Shown: in pieces, positions 19,644 through 30,296 of the stretch
Numbering within the stretch: the stretch's first letter is position 1
Layout of the letters: each line of letters opens with the position of its first letter
Origin: an uncultured Saprospiraceae bacterium
GTDB taxonomy: Bacteria > Bacteroidota > Bacteroidia > Chitinophagales > Saprospiraceae
DNA length: 34,852 nt
Assembly (NCBI GenBank): GCA_938022165.1
Contig: CALIEI010000115.1
Coordinates: 1-34,852, forward strand
Direction: 5' to 3'
Made by a program: the position numbers and the translations under genes
The notes under the pieces: generated by a model
What the model was told of the DNA's origin: nothing
The model's input: the letters and a program-made list of their open reading frames with translations, nothing else
Database searches by the model: none

Positions 19644-19682
19644 AAAAGCTCGACCAAGGAATTTACCTCAGTCGAGCTTTTA
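19644..19682. terminator. Intrinsic terminator between convergent LysM and RlpA genes
   Basis: AAAGCTCGAC...GTCGAGCTTT with A-tract on the left and T on the right; usable on the minus strand for the 19750-20643 gene. Confidence 0.75.
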
Positions 19683-19749
19683 TAAATGTGTAATAGTATG
19701 TGATTGTGATTATACTGATTTTTGGGATCAAGGCATAATCACTCTTTGT

Positions 19750-20643
19750 TTAATTCATCTTACTTAGATCAACAATAAATGCCTTGTTGTTATACTTACC
19801 TGGCTCCAAAACTTTATATTGTTCTACCTCAGTTCTATCTGAGAAAGGCCCAATAATTAGCTTGTAAACAGTCTTACCATTCTTATCCAATACAGCATTA
19901 ACCAATAGGTTGTTGATATTGTTATTTTGGAGTTTGCTCATTTCAAGCATTGCATTATTGTAATCAATAAAAGATCCTACCTGAAGGCCAAATCCAATAT
20001 TTGACGAAGCCACTACTTTTGGTGCAGCAGTAGTTGTATTTGTCGTAACGATAGTCTCAGTTGGCTTGGTTACCACAGTAGTATATTCAGTACCTACTTC
20101 AATATTTCCTTGCCCTTTACTTACAAATTCTTGCGTAGGAGTAACTACAGTAGTAGTGCTACTTGCAGCAGGTTGTACTGACGCGCTTACTATTTGTTGT
20201 TGAGCAGGTGCTGTTACTACAGTTTGAGTTGAAGGTGTTGTGACAGGTGTACTTGGATTCGTTGTCTGAGGAGTCATTGATAAGCCTTGCTCCTTTGCTA
20301 CGAAAATAGTAACGTCTCTTTGATCATCGTCTTTGATACCAAGCTCGTTTGCGGCAGCTCTTGATAGTGTAACTACATATCCAAACTTGAAAGGACCACG
20401 ATCTACTACTCGAACATTTATCGCCTTATCCTGACCAGCGACCATAACCTTAAGTATGGTGCCGAACTCATAAGATTTATGAGCAGCTACAAATTCGTCC
20501 TTATTGTAAGTAGTTTGACTGGCAGTCCAGCTTCCTTGAAATTCATCAGAAAAAACATCTGCTTTTCCTGTCTCTTGCGCCCATAATCCAATAGTAAATA
20601 GGCTTAATGTTAAAATACAAAGTATTCTTCTGCTAAGTGTCAT
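19750..20643 (-). CDS. RlpA-like double-psi beta-barrel protein with C-terminal SPOR domain
   Basis: EFVAAHKSYEFGTILKVMVAGQDKAINVRVVDRGPFKFGYVVTLSRAAANELGI; Thr/Val/Gln-rich linker; FGLQVGSFIDYNNAMLEMSKLQ...VYKLIIGPFSDRTEVEQYK. Confidence 0.88.
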   Translation of the reverse strand: MTLSRRILCILTLSLFTIGLWAQETGKADVFSDEFQGSWTASQTTYNKDEFVAAHKSYEFGTILKVMVAGQDKAINVRVVDRGPFKFGYVVTLSRAAANELGIKDDDQRDVTIFVAKEQGLSMTPQTTNPSTPVTTPSTQTVVTAPAQQQIVSASVQPAASSTTTVVTPTQEFVSKGQGNIEVGTEYTTVVTKPTETIVTTNTTTAAPKVVASSNIGFGLQVGSFIDYNNAMLEMSKLQNNNINNLLVNAVLDKNGKTVYKLIIGPFSDRTEVEQYKVLEPGKYNNKAFIVDLSKMN

Positions 20644-20853
20644 AATATGTTGTTTTGGGCTGAACTCGAAACAGCCTTTTTAAAAGAAGATCAAATGTAT
20701 TAAATATTTTTTATATATATAAAAACTTATTAATGAATTTTTTGATCCTAATAGTCAAAATACTAAAGATATAAGTCAGATGAGCTTGTTTCGCTGAATT
20801 TTAATTAATTAAAGAATCGAAAAAACACTTATTCCTTTCATCATCAATTACAA

Positions 20854-21074
20854 ATGCGAATTTTAGTTGCAGATTCTACACGTTTTACTAGTGGACTCAT
20901 TATTTATAAAAGCATTTGTGACTAAATATGCCTTTGGTGATTGCTTGGTCATAACTAGTTGAAGCTGCTCAAGGATGGGATATTTCCATTGTAGTTTTGT
21001 TGGTGCAGAGAAACTTGGATATGATCCCTATACTATCTTTTAAAATGAAGTCGCAAAATGAACAAGATCCATAG
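20854..21074 (+). pseudogene. Decayed response-regulator receiver domain (three reading frames)
   Basis: Frame 1 MRILVADSTRFTSGLIIYKSICD* (20854-20925), frame 2 KYAFGDCLVITS* (20924-20962), frame 3 EAAQGWDISIVVLLVQRNLDMIPILSFKMKSQNEQDP* (20961-21074). Together these resemble RILVADDSRFTR...YDI.LLD.QMPNLDG. Confidence 0.45.
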
Positions 21075-21267
21075 ATTCAGACTGGATTTATAACAAGGAT
21101 AAACGCTTGGCTTGGGGGAACATATAATAGCTATGAATTATGAGATCCAAAAAATCACTAGATATTACATGTCACAATTTTAGAGTTTGAACAGAGGAGA
21201 GATGTTCTATATTCTATAACAATACAGTTACGAGAAAATTATTGCTTTTTTAAATTTTTGGCCATTA

Positions 21268-21416
21268 TTTGTACCCAAAAAAAGAGAAAAAGCTCTTTTT
21301 TTTGGCACAAATAACCGTGTCATCCGCTACTACATCACAGCCAAGGCCTATCCCAGCCAGGCTACACGCTGTGATATAACGCTACTACCACTTGTCCCTG
21401 CGCGCTCCGCTTACCT
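21268..21416 (+). repeat. Copy B of the intergenic structured repeat, immediately upstream of the hybrid kinase
   Basis: Hairpin around CCAAAAAAAGAG...CTCTTTTTTTGG (21274-21305), then GTCATCCGCT, hairpin ATCACAGC...GCTGTGAT (21334-21375), then CACTTGTCCCTGCGCGCTCCGCTTACC. Confidence 0.6.
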
Positions 21417-21466
21417 AGATTTTGAATATTAAATTTAATATTATCGAGTCACAAATTTTGTGATTA

Positions 21467-24400
21467 TTGAAAGATTATCAGTTGCTTTTCGAGGATTTTA
21501 CTCAAATAATATTTTATAAAGTGACTAAGGCAATAGAATGTATAAAGCGTGAGCTAACTAAGGTAGCCCAAAAAGGCATATGGCTTGTCATGCTTATATC
21601 TATTAGTATTATTACTGTATCGGCTCAAGAATCTCATCTAAAGTTTACCCAACTCACCTCCGATGACGGATTACCGTCCAATCTAATAGAACAAACTGTC
21701 CAAGATAATACCGGTTTTATATGGTTTGCTACTATGAGGGGCCTCGTAAAGTACGACGGTACTAACCATATCATATATACTAATGATCCCGATGATCCAA
21801 ATAGTTTAAGTAGCAATAGCGTAAGAGTGCTATTTATGGAAGAAAGTGGAAATATTTGGGTGGGTACAAAAGGAGGTGGGCTCAATTATTTTGATAGAAG
21901 TAAAGGTCAGTTTATCAGATATCAATATGATGCAAACGATCCCAATTCGCTTAGTGATAACCAAGTCTTATCCATACACAAAGATTCTAAAAATAGAGTT
22001 TGGGTTGGAACTGAAAATGGTTTGAACCTTTTGGACCTTGAGAAAGGTAGTTTTAAGAGGTATCATATAGGAGGATTTACTTCAAAGTTTGCAGCAAAGC
22101 AAGCGATTCTGAAAATATATGAAGATACAGATGGTCATCTTTGGTTAGGTACATGGGGAGGCGGTCTTATTTTTATGGAGGAAGATGTAGTGAATTCTTC
22201 CGAATTTAGATTTTTTCCTGTCTTGCATAGAGTTGGAGACGAAACCTCGATAGCTAGTAACAACTGTTGGGAAATAAATGAAGATGATGAAGGCAATATA
22301 TGGGTTGGTTTATTCAACTCTGGAGCAAGTCTCCTTGTCCCTCAAATAGATTATTCGTATGGCAAAGCGGAAGAGTTTGTTGCGGGTCTCAAATTTGTGA
22401 ATTATAATACATTCAATAGAGATTTTATTGGCCATATATTCACCATAGAATGGCTAGAGGATAGAATGTATATAGGTGAATCTGGTGGTTTGATTGTATT
22501 TGACTACTCCTGTTTGGATTTCACCAAGTCTTGGGAGCAATTGAATTCGGAAAAGTATGAAATTCAAGTAGAGAAATATTTTCCGAAACATAAAGATGAG
22601 AATTCATTATCTGGTTCTGTTGTAAGAGACATATATAAATCTAAAGACAATAGCCTCTGGTTTTCGACTCATGGCGGTGTATCAAAGTTGAAAAATAGCA
22701 ACACTAGATTTCAAACCTATTGTAACTCGGATTTCTGGACTAGTGATCGTGAGTATAGGAATGTTCAGTTCAGTAAATATGGGTTTTACTATCTTTTATC
22801 CTACGATGGGATATATACATATGATCCTAATAATTCGGAGTTGAAGCGTTTTGAAACGAAGTCGGATGAAATAAATAAACTCCTAAAAAATACCCATGAA
22901 ATGTTTGAAGATTCAAAAGGGAATTTTTGGATTTCGACGACAGAGGGTATTCTTGTTAAAAAAACTGGCACTGATGAGTTTAAATGGATAGGCGAGACTG
23001 TAAACAAAATGGAATCATTTAATGGGCTTAAAGTTATTGAGTTCTTTGAAGATTCAAAAGGAACAATATGGGTCTGTGCGGAATTTGGACTTGCGTCTTT
23101 TGATTTAGCTTCTAATAAAAGCGTAATTCACGCCAGTAAAACATATGATCCAAAAGATCTTAAGATAGAAACTATTTCTAGCGCTATTGAAGATGAAGAA
23201 GGAAACATTTGGTTTAGTGTGATTGGTAGAGGCTTTTTAAAATTCAATATACATGACAAGCAAGAGGAGTTTATAACCATCTCTGGAGATTATTCTTCTG
23301 AAAATAAAAGCATCCATGACTGTCGAAATACGGCACTCAGTTCTATCTATGCTATAGATTATCATGATGGAAAAATATGGATTGGATCTGAAGATGGCAT
23401 CGGAAGTTATGATATAAAAACAGATTCATTCAATTGTTATGAGACCCTAGATCAAACAATTAAAGATCGCGTATTTAATTTAGCGGTCGATAATAATGGT
23501 TTAGTTTGGGGGTCTAATGAGAGTAAATTATTTCGCTATGATCCAAAAAAAGATTTACTTTCTGTATTTGACCATCAAGATGGATTACCTTCAGCGGAAT
23601 TTCAATTTTCGAGCTTTCATAAATCAAAAAATGGTCGAATCACAATAGGTACTTTAAATGGATTTACAAGTTTTCATGGCGAGTCAATTCCAATAAGTAT
23701 GGATGTCCCTCTTGTAACCTTAACAAAGTTAAGTGTACTAAACAAGATGGTTTACAATGGGAAGGTGGATGAAATATCTGATGAAGTAATTATTGAAGAA
23801 GAGATAAGTAAAGCTTCAGAAATTAATTTAAACTACAAACATAATTTGTTCACTATTGGCTTTGCGCTTGTAGACTATAAGTATTCAGATAAATACGATT
23901 ATGCTTACAAGCTAGAAGGATTCAATGAAGATTGGAACTATGTAGGATCAGAAAAACAAGTTACTTATACTGGCTTACCGCCAGGGGAGTATACCTTTAA
24001 GGTGAAAGCTAAAAATCATGATGGATATTGGAGTAGTAGAGCTACATCAATAAAAATAAATGTAACTGGACCATGGTATCAGAATTGGTATATTTATCTG
24101 GCCGCTTTTTTTATTATCATGTTCTTTGGATACACCTTGCATAATCAAAAAACAAAAGTTATTGATAGAGAAAGAGCACAACTAGCCATACTGGTTGAAG
24201 ATAGGACAGCTGCCTTAGTATCTGTTACTCAAAAAGAAAAGGAAGCGCGTATTGCAGCTGAAAAACTTAAGGACAAAGCTGATGATGAAAAGAAACGTGC
24301 AGAAAGAGCAAACTTAGCTAAGAGTAATTTCTTAGCAAATATGAGTCATGAAATAAGAACACCAATGAATGGTATTCTAGGGATGCTTCAGCTTTTGTCT

Positions 24401-25909
24401 AATACAGAACTAAATAAAGAACAAGAAGACTATGTAAGAACATCTACTTCTAGTGCTACAGGCTTGATAAGAATAATCAATGATATTCTCGATTTTTCAA
24501 AAGTGGAATCAGATATGGTTGAGATTGAAAATGAAGAAGTAGATTTAGTATCGATTATAGAAAATCTAATGGAAATTTTTGCTCCAACTTCTCAAGAAAA
24601 GGATGTTGAAATTTCTTACATTATTAATCCTACTGTACCAAGATATATCATTGGTGATCAGGTACGTATAAGACAGATACTCACAAATATTGTAAGCAAT
24701 GCAATTAAGTTTACAAATCGAGGAGATGTGACCTTAGAGGTGTCTTCATTGCCGCACTCGGATAGTGAAGAAAATGATAAGATAACTAACTTGCAATTTG
24801 TAGTTAAGGATACTGGTATGGGTATTCCAAAAGAAAAGATTGGTCAGTTGTTCAAAGCATTTTCTCAAGTCGATGCCTCTACTACTAGAAAATTTGGAGG
24901 AACAGGTTTGGGATTAGCTATCTCAAAGAAACTAGCTAACATCATGAATGGGGACGTAGTTTTGACTAGTAAGTTTAGAGTCGGAACGACTGTTACATTT
25001 ACACTCCAATGTCCATACGTTCATAAAGTTCAAAATACAAGTCTACCATCATTTGAAGATAAATCTATTGCTATTGTCAATAATAATAGAAACAATGTAA
25101 AGATGTTGAGTCACCTTCTCTACCAATATAATATTAGACAAATTTCGACCTATGAAATATTTGATAACAATGTAATGCACCTCTTAGTAGAGGAACCTGT
25201 TGATGTATTATTTATAGATAGTGACTTTTTCGATTCGAGTAGTGAAGAGATTTTAAATAAAATAAAGGCCAATACAGACACAAGCCTTGTGTTGACAACA
25301 CCAAAGTTATATCCCAGTTTGAACACCAAAGTTATCGACGGTACGCTGGCAAAGCCATTTAGGCCATGTGCTTTAAAAGATTGTTTGAATAAGCAATTTG
25401 ATAAAGATTACGTAGAGTCGGTAAATAAAACGGTGTGCAGTAATAGTGAAGCAACTTCCAATAAAAAAGAAAATAAAATTGATGTAAATTTTGGAGAGCA
25501 ATACCCACTGAAGATTCTAGTAGCAGAAGATCATAAGATCAATCAAATGTTAATCAAGAAGGTGTTATCTAAGCTAGGCTACTCGCCAGAAATTGTAGAA
25601 AATGGAGATTTAGCAGTTAAAGCGTCACTGAAAACCAAATTTGATATCATCTTCATGGATATACAAATGCCTGTGCTAGATGGAATGCAAGCAACAAAGA
25701 AAATTTTAGCGTCTTGGGATAAGCATTTCAATCCTAACATTATAGCGATGACCGCAAATGCGATGAAAGGGGATAAAGAGAAATATTTAGCTTGTGGTAT
25801 GCATGATTATATAAGTAAGCCCTTCTTAATTGAAGATTTACAAAGACTTCTAATAAAGCACAGTGAAATAAAAGGCACTGCGACTCAAAATATATCCTCT
25901 TCAAACTAA
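21467..25909 (+). CDS. Hybrid sensor histidine kinase: two-component-regulator propeller, Y_Y_Y, TM, HisKA, HATPase, degenerate receiver, receiver
   Basis: Repeated [26 protein letters not shown] / [29 protein letters not shown]...[82 protein letters not shown]...[11 protein letters not shown]...ISKPF. Start uncertain (TTG at 21467, or in-frame GTG near 21520). Confidence 0.95.
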   Translation: MKDYQLLFEDFTQIIFYKVTKAIECIKRELTKVAQKGIWLVMLISISIITVSAQESHLKFTQLTSDDGLPSNLIEQTVQDNTGFIWFATMRGLVKYDGTNHIIYTNDPDDPNSLSSNSVRVLFMEESGNIWVGTKGGGLNYFDRSKGQFIRYQYDANDPNSLSDNQVLSIHKDSKNRVWVGTENGLNLLDLEKGSFKRYHIGGFTSKFAAKQAILKIYEDTDGHLWLGTWGGGLIFMEEDVVNSSEFRFFPVLHRVGDETSIASNNCWEINEDDEGNIWVGLFNSGASLLVPQIDYSYGKAEEFVAGLKFVNYNTFNRDFIGHIFTIEWLEDRMYIGESGGLIVFDYSCLDFTKSWEQLNSEKYEIQVEKYFPKHKDENSLSGSVVRDIYKSKDNSLWFSTHGGVSKLKNSNTRFQTYCNSDFWTSDREYRNVQFSKYGFYYLLSYDGIYTYDPNNSELKRFETKSDEINKLLKNTHEMFEDSKGNFWISTTEGILVKKTGTDEFKWIGETVNKMESFNGLKVIEFFEDSKGTIWVCAEFGLASFDLASNKSVIHASKTYDPKDLKIETISSAIEDEEGNIWFSVIGRGFLKFNIHDKQEEFITISGDYSSENKSIHDCRNTALSSIYAIDYHDGKIWIGSEDGIGSYDIKTDSFNCYETLDQTIKDRVFNLAVDNNGLVWGSNESKLFRYDPKKDLLSVFDHQDGLPSAEFQFSSFHKSKNGRITIGTLNGFTSFHGESIPISMDVPLVTLTKLSVLNKMVYNGKVDEISDEVIIEEEISKASEINLNYKHNLFTIGFALVDYKYSDKYDYAYKLEGFNEDWNYVGSEKQVTYTGLPPGEYTFKVKAKNHDGYWSSRATSIKINVTGPWYQNWYIYLAAFFIIMFFGYTLHNQKTKVIDRERAQLAILVEDRTAALVSVTQKEKEARIAAEKLKDKADDEKKRAERANLAKSNFLANMSHEIRTPMNGILGMLQLLSNTELNKEQEDYVRTSTSSATGLIRIINDILDFSKVESDMVEIENEEVDLVSIIENLMEIFAPTSQEKDVEISYIINPTVPRYIIGDQVRIRQILTNIVSNAIKFTNRGDVTLEVSSLPHSDSEENDKITNLQFVVKDTGMGIPKEKIGQLFKAFSQVDASTTRKFGGTGLGLAISKKLANIMNGDVVLTSKFRVGTTVTFTLQCPYVHKVQNTSLPSFEDKSIAIVNNNRNNVKMLSHLLYQYNIRQISTYEIFDNNVMHLLVEEPVDVLFIDSDFFDSSSEEILNKIKANTDTSLVLTTPKLYPSLNTKVIDGTLAKPFRPCALKDCLNKQFDKDYVESVNKTVCSNSEATSNKKENKIDVNFGEQYPLKILVAEDHKINQMLIKKVLSKLGYSPEIVENGDLAVKASLKTKFDIIFMDIQMPVLDGMQATKKILASWDKHFNPNIIAMTANAMKGDKEKYLACGMHDYISKPFLIEDLQRLLIKHSEIKGTATQNISSSN

Positions 25910-25918
25910 GTAGTTGTA

Positions 25919-26389
25919 TTAAAACTGTTGAGCGTCTATACGACATAGTTCTACTGGACTACCATTTTGCCCATACAAATATCTAATGGATAAAACTCCA
26001 TTCAATATCTCCCCATCTCCATCTAAGATGGCTATTTCGTCTCCATTATCTAAAAATATCTGATCGGGAATAACTAGAAAATTTCTATCTACTAATGCAT
26101 AGACATCTATAGAAAGATCACCAAAATTGGTAATTACTATTTCAAACGGATCTTGAAATGAGGCGTAAATTGACATTGGATAAAGATAAGTGTCATACTC
26201 ACAATCTTCCTGAACATCATAAAGGCCAAGAAATTTTTCTGTCATAGGAATACAAGTCCCATTATCTATTTCCGCATTGATGTCAAAATTGTCTGAAGCT
26301 GGATCTGTGCATCCTTCACGATCAATACAACTTGTAAGCACTACAAGCAAAGAGAAGAATAGGACGAATTTATAAATTGAATTTCTCAT
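25919..26389 (-). CDS. Small secreted lipoprotein, function unknown
   Basis: MRNSIYKFVLFFSLLVVLTSCIDREGCTDPASDNFDINAEIDNGTC: lipobox and the CTDP..xNF...AxxDxGxC motif seen in many Bacteroidota exported proteins. Confidence 0.8.
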   Translation of the reverse strand: MRNSIYKFVLFFSLLVVLTSCIDREGCTDPASDNFDINAEIDNGTCIPMTEKFLGLYDVQEDCEYDTYLYPMSIYASFQDPFEIVITNFGDLSIDVYALVDRNFLVIPDQIFLDNGDEIAILDGDGEILNGVLSIRYLYGQNGSPVELCRIDAQQF

Positions 26390-26492
26390 GGCTTTGATTT
26401 TACTATTAGACTATTTTTATTGTAATAAAGTTAACTCATGCTTAGGTTAAGATCAGTTAAGAATAAACTAGGATATTGTTAATGTCTAAAAA

Positions 26493-26529
26493 AAAATGAG
26501 TGCACTAAGTTTCCCTGTACACTCATTTG
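26493..26529 (-). terminator. Intrinsic terminator of the 26549-27163 gene
   Basis: AAATGAGTG...CACTCATTT (9 bp) with an A-tract at 26488-26496, i.e. a T-tract on the minus strand. Confidence 0.7.
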
Positions 26530-26548
26530 ATATGATGATAAAAGACGT

Positions 26549-27163
26549 TTAAAATTTATATCCTATAGAGGCGATCAACCTATTTCTATTTTGACTAAAA
26601 GCGATTTCTTGACCGCCTATGCTTAGACTTTCCCCAAGTTTACTTTGATTTGTTTCAAATCTAAAATCAAAAGTCAATTTCTTAATATCAAACCCAGCAC
26701 CGACTTGCAAGCCCAAAGTAAGCTCATCAGAAAAAGTACTTGTTTGCACTTGCTCTTCTAGACTAGAGATGCTTTCTAAATGATAATGCCCAACAGGTCC
26801 AGCTAATAATCGTATTGGGCCTATTTTGGTACCTACTAAGACAGGAATATCGATAGCGCGATATTTTTGATTTACTATGCTTTGGCCTAGCCCCCCTTGA
26901 TCAAAGGTGTAGTCTACATTGTCAGAATTGAATATTACTTCTGGCTGTAACTGTATAGGTCCTAATTTAGCTCTAAGAAATATACCTGCATGAAAGCCAT
27001 ATTGGGCTTCTTTTACAGCTAAAGTGAAGTCATCAAGATTACTTTTGAACACTTCTTCTTTTACATCAAAGGTGTTTAAACCCGCTTTAATACCAAAATT
27101 AACTTGTGCCATAATAATCGCACTCGTAAATAGGAATGAGGTGATAATGATTATCTTTTTCAT
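26549..27163 (-). CDS. Outer-membrane beta-barrel (OMP_b-brl_2/PorT-like superfamily) protein
   Basis: MKKIIIITSFLFTSAIIMAQVNFGIKAGLNTFDV...LIASIGYKF; signal peptide, beta-strand pattern, terminal aromatic. Confidence 0.85.
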   Translation of the reverse strand: MKKIIIITSFLFTSAIIMAQVNFGIKAGLNTFDVKEEVFKSNLDDFTLAVKEAQYGFHAGIFLRAKLGPIQLQPEVIFNSDNVDYTFDQGGLGQSIVNQKYRAIDIPVLVGTKIGPIRLLAGPVGHYHLESISSLEEQVQTSTFSDELTLGLQVGAGFDIKKLTFDFRFETNQSKLGESLSIGGQEIAFSQNRNRLIASIGYKF

Positions 27164-27303
27164 ATTTCAGATTTTTTGGTTGTTTATGGCTGATTAACGA
27201 TTAAAAGATATCTAGTATTTTAGAAAGTTGGCTGCATATTGCTTTGATTAACTTCACTTTAAAACCTTGGGTGGCTATTTTAAATCTTTATTAAGATAAT
27301 CCT

Positions 27304-27311
27304 TACTTTTG
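27304..27311 (+). promoter_or_regulatory. Candidate Bacteroidota -7 box for engB
   Basis: TACTTTTG matches TAnnTTTG, 23 nt upstream of the start codon; no clear -33 TTG seen. Confidence 0.4.
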
Positions 27312-27334
27312 GTTGATAAAAACAATCTATAATA

Positions 27335-27949
27335 ATGGCTATCCATACTGCTGAATATTCTGCTTCTTATCCAAATGTCAATAAGTGCCCTTCTGTTGTG
27401 ATACCAGAATATGCTTTTATTGGTCGTAGTAATGTTGGAAAGTCATCCCTGATCAATATGATCTGTGATCGTAAGAAACTTGCTCTTACCTCAGGAAAAC
27501 CTGGTAAGACCCAAATGATCAATTACTTTATTATTGATAAAACTTGGTATATAGTTGATTTGCCAGGGTATGGATATGCCAAGATTTCAAAAGTAAAGAG
27601 AGAGTCCTTTAGAAAAATGATTGAAGGATATCTGCAAAGAAGAACAAACCTACAGTGTACTTTTGTCCTTATCGATAGTAATATAAAACCCCAGCAAATA
27701 GATATAGAATTTATAAACTGGATGGGAGAATGCCGACTCCCTTTTGTGATAGTCTATACTAAAGCGGATAAGTCGAAGGATGATGAATTAGAAAAAAACA
27801 TAGCTGCCTTTGAAAGTAAACTCCAAGAGTCATGGACCGAATTGCCACAGCGTTTTAGAACATCAGCAAATAAACGCGAAGGTAGAGATGAGTTGCTAGA
27901 TTTTATTGAAGACATCAACCAAAAATTTGCAGCATGGAAACAAAGCTAG
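27335..27949 (+). CDS. ysxC: Ribosome-biogenesis GTP-binding protein YsxC/EngB
   Basis: FIGRSNVGKSSLINMI; GKPGKTQMINYFIIDKTWYIVDLPGYGYAK; VYTKADK. Confidence 0.95.
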   Translation: MAIHTAEYSASYPNVNKCPSVVIPEYAFIGRSNVGKSSLINMICDRKKLALTSGKPGKTQMINYFIIDKTWYIVDLPGYGYAKISKVKRESFRKMIEGYLQRRTNLQCTFVLIDSNIKPQQIDIEFINWMGECRLPFVIVYTKADKSKDDELEKNIAAFESKLQESWTELPQRFRTSANKREGRDELLDFIEDINQKFAAWKQS

Positions 27950-29652
27950 GAATTAAGGCAATTCAGGAAAGGAGAAAAAATAAGTACCATGTATATCCTC
28001 CAGTTATGGAAGATGTGCGAGACTGGCCAGTGTATAAGGTTAGTGAGCAAAGAGATGCTTTTGTACTCGGACTTAATAAGTATGTTTTTAACCGCTTAGT
28101 ACAGGAACACAAAGGAAAGCTATATGATTTGTTAGCTAAGACTATTTTCAATGAGCGCATTCGGATAAAAGAAGAGCCTTGGAAAGTGGATCCACCTAAT
28201 GAGGGGCAGTGGTGGAAGGGCTTGCAAAAGCGTCTTGTAGATGCTCATGACAATGCAAATGAAGAAGAACAAGTGGCCTCATACCATGACATACTGCATG
28301 AGATAATTGATAGATACTCTGAAGAAATAGTTGGCACATTCAAATTGAAGACCTTCAAGTTTGCAAGACGGTTTTTGACATTTTTCTTTAATAGATTACT
28401 CAATACCGGTGCCGCTATTAGGAATTTTAGACGAAGGACCTATAAGAGTGGCATGCCTATTCATGAACGCCTAAGCTGTAAAGGCTCGGTAGAAAAAGTG
28501 AGGTCTTTAATGACCAAAGGCACTGTAGTGATGGTGCCTACACACTTTAGTAATCTAGATTCCATATTGATAGGTTATGCAATAGATTCTGTAGCGGGAT
28601 TACCTGCTTTTACATATGGTGCAGGCTTGAATCTGTTTAATGCTGGATATGCCGCCTATTTTATGAATCGACTCGGACCATATAGAGTAGATCGAAGAAA
28701 GAAAAATGCTATTTATCTACAGACCCTAAAGGGGATGAGTAAGTTGTCAATAGAGTGGGGAGTAAATGGTCTCTTCTTTCCGGGAGGGACAAGATCTCGT
28801 TCGGGAGCATTAGAAGATAAGCTAAAAATGGGACTGCTTGGGACGACCATTGAAGCGCAAAGATCTATACTAGAAAAAAATAAAGACACAAAAATATTTA
28901 TAGTTCCTGTAATACTTGGGTATCATTTCGTCTTAGAAGCACAATTTCTCATAGAGCAATATCTAAGAAAAGAAGGGAAGGAATTTTATCTTAGAAAAAA
29001 TGATCAGTCTTATTCCTTTCGCAAAGTGGCCCGTTTTGTTTGGCGGCTATTCACACGTAAATCTGATATAACATTATCTTTTGGTAAGCCCATGGATGTC
29101 TTGGGTAACTTTGTAGATGATCAAGGAGAAAGTTTTGATAGACATGGAAATATACTTGATATAAAGGATTATTTTCGGACTGGAGGAATTGTCTCAGAAA
29201 ATCTGCAAAGAGAAAGAGAGTACACTAAGATCTTGGCGGATAGAATAGTAGAAAGGTATCATAAAGATAATATTGTGCTAAGTAGCCATATAGTAGCTTT
29301 CGCAGGATTTCATTTGTTGAAAAAGGAGTATCCAAATCTTGATTTGTACCAACTACTCAGGTTGCCTCCTGAAGATTATAGCTTCAAGACAGATAGGATG
29401 CATGAGATTTTACAAAAATTGAAAAACCGACTTTTTGAATTAGAAAAGAAAGGGAAGGTTCAGCTTTCTCCTCAGATATATATGGAGAATGATGTATTGC
29501 TAAAAGATGGTATAGAAATGATGGGTGCATTTCATGCATCGCAGCCCTTGATGGTCGATAAAGATTATCAACTCATCATTAGCCAAAATTTTAAAATCTT
29601 ATATTTCTACCATAATAGATTAACTGGATATGGATTGGAGGACTATGTCTAG
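27934..29652 (+). CDS. PlsB-like glycerol-3-phosphate / lysophospholipid acyltransferase
   Basis: HX4D motif VVMVPTHFSNLDSILIGY; LGPYRVDRRKKNAIYLQTLK; GLFFPGGTRSRSGALEDKLKMGLL; overlaps ysxC by 16 bp. Confidence 0.9.
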   Translation: METKLGIKAIQERRKNKYHVYPPVMEDVRDWPVYKVSEQRDAFVLGLNKYVFNRLVQEHKGKLYDLLAKTIFNERIRIKEEPWKVDPPNEGQWWKGLQKRLVDAHDNANEEEQVASYHDILHEIIDRYSEEIVGTFKLKTFKFARRFLTFFFNRLLNTGAAIRNFRRRTYKSGMPIHERLSCKGSVEKVRSLMTKGTVVMVPTHFSNLDSILIGYAIDSVAGLPAFTYGAGLNLFNAGYAAYFMNRLGPYRVDRRKKNAIYLQTLKGMSKLSIEWGVNGLFFPGGTRSRSGALEDKLKMGLLGTTIEAQRSILEKNKDTKIFIVPVILGYHFVLEAQFLIEQYLRKEGKEFYLRKNDQSYSFRKVARFVWRLFTRKSDITLSFGKPMDVLGNFVDDQGESFDRHGNILDIKDYFRTGGIVSENLQREREYTKILADRIVERYHKDNIVLSSHIVAFAGFHLLKKEYPNLDLYQLLRLPPEDYSFKTDRMHEILQKLKNRLFELEKKGKVQLSPQIYMENDVLLKDGIEMMGAFHASQPLMVDKDYQLIISQNFKILYFYHNRLTGYGLEDYV

Positions 29653-29663
29653 TTCAAAAATAT

Positions 29664-30281
29664 TTATTCTTCTTCTTCAGTACTTGTTTTGCTAGGAGGA
29701 TTGAATAGAATTTCGGATCCTGTGCCAACACCAATGATTGTGCGCATCGCATCTTCAGCTTTGACATCAAGAAATTGTAATTGATCCTTGCTTAAATGAA
29801 AAATATACCCATTGGTGGGGTTGGGTGCAGTAGGTACAAAAATGGTGTACAATCCATTGCTGTGTTCGTGTGTAACAAAGCCAGTCATCTTAGTATTCAT
29901 CACATCTGCAATAACCACCTGAGAAAAACTTTTGCCTCTTGAGCTAAATAATTGCTGTACAGTTTCTCTGATTGTATTATAGAATGGAATTTTGGCAAGT
30001 GTGTTTTGCTCAAAAAAGAGGTACAGCTTTTTGCCAGACCTTGTACGTACAAATAGTCCAATGGCAAAACAAAAGGCAATCAATATCAAAAATGCTAAAC
30101 CATCCAGTAAGTAAACATTGTCTATCCCTTCGATATGGATCAGGCCAACGATTGGTCTGATAATTTTTGTCAATTGAGTTAGCACAAATTTCACTAGGAG
30201 GTAAAGTAAGGCTATGGGTAAGACGATCAAGAGTCCCCCAATCAAAGTGGTAATCAAAAATGATTTCAGCTTCGAAAGCAT
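29664..30281 (-). CDS. DUF502 membrane protein
   Basis: MLSKLKSFLITTLIGGLLIVLPIALLYLLV; PFYNTIRETVQQLFSSRGKSFSQVVIAD; TIFVPTAPNPTNGYIF. Confidence 0.92.
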   Translation of the reverse strand: MLSKLKSFLITTLIGGLLIVLPIALLYLLVKFVLTQLTKIIRPIVGLIHIEGIDNVYLLDGLAFLILIAFCFAIGLFVRTRSGKKLYLFFEQNTLAKIPFYNTIRETVQQLFSSRGKSFSQVVIADVMNTKMTGFVTHEHSNGLYTIFVPTAPNPTNGYIFHLSKDQLQFLDVKAEDAMRTIIGVGTGSEILFNPPSKTSTEEEE

Positions 30282-30296
30282 AATCTATAATTTACT

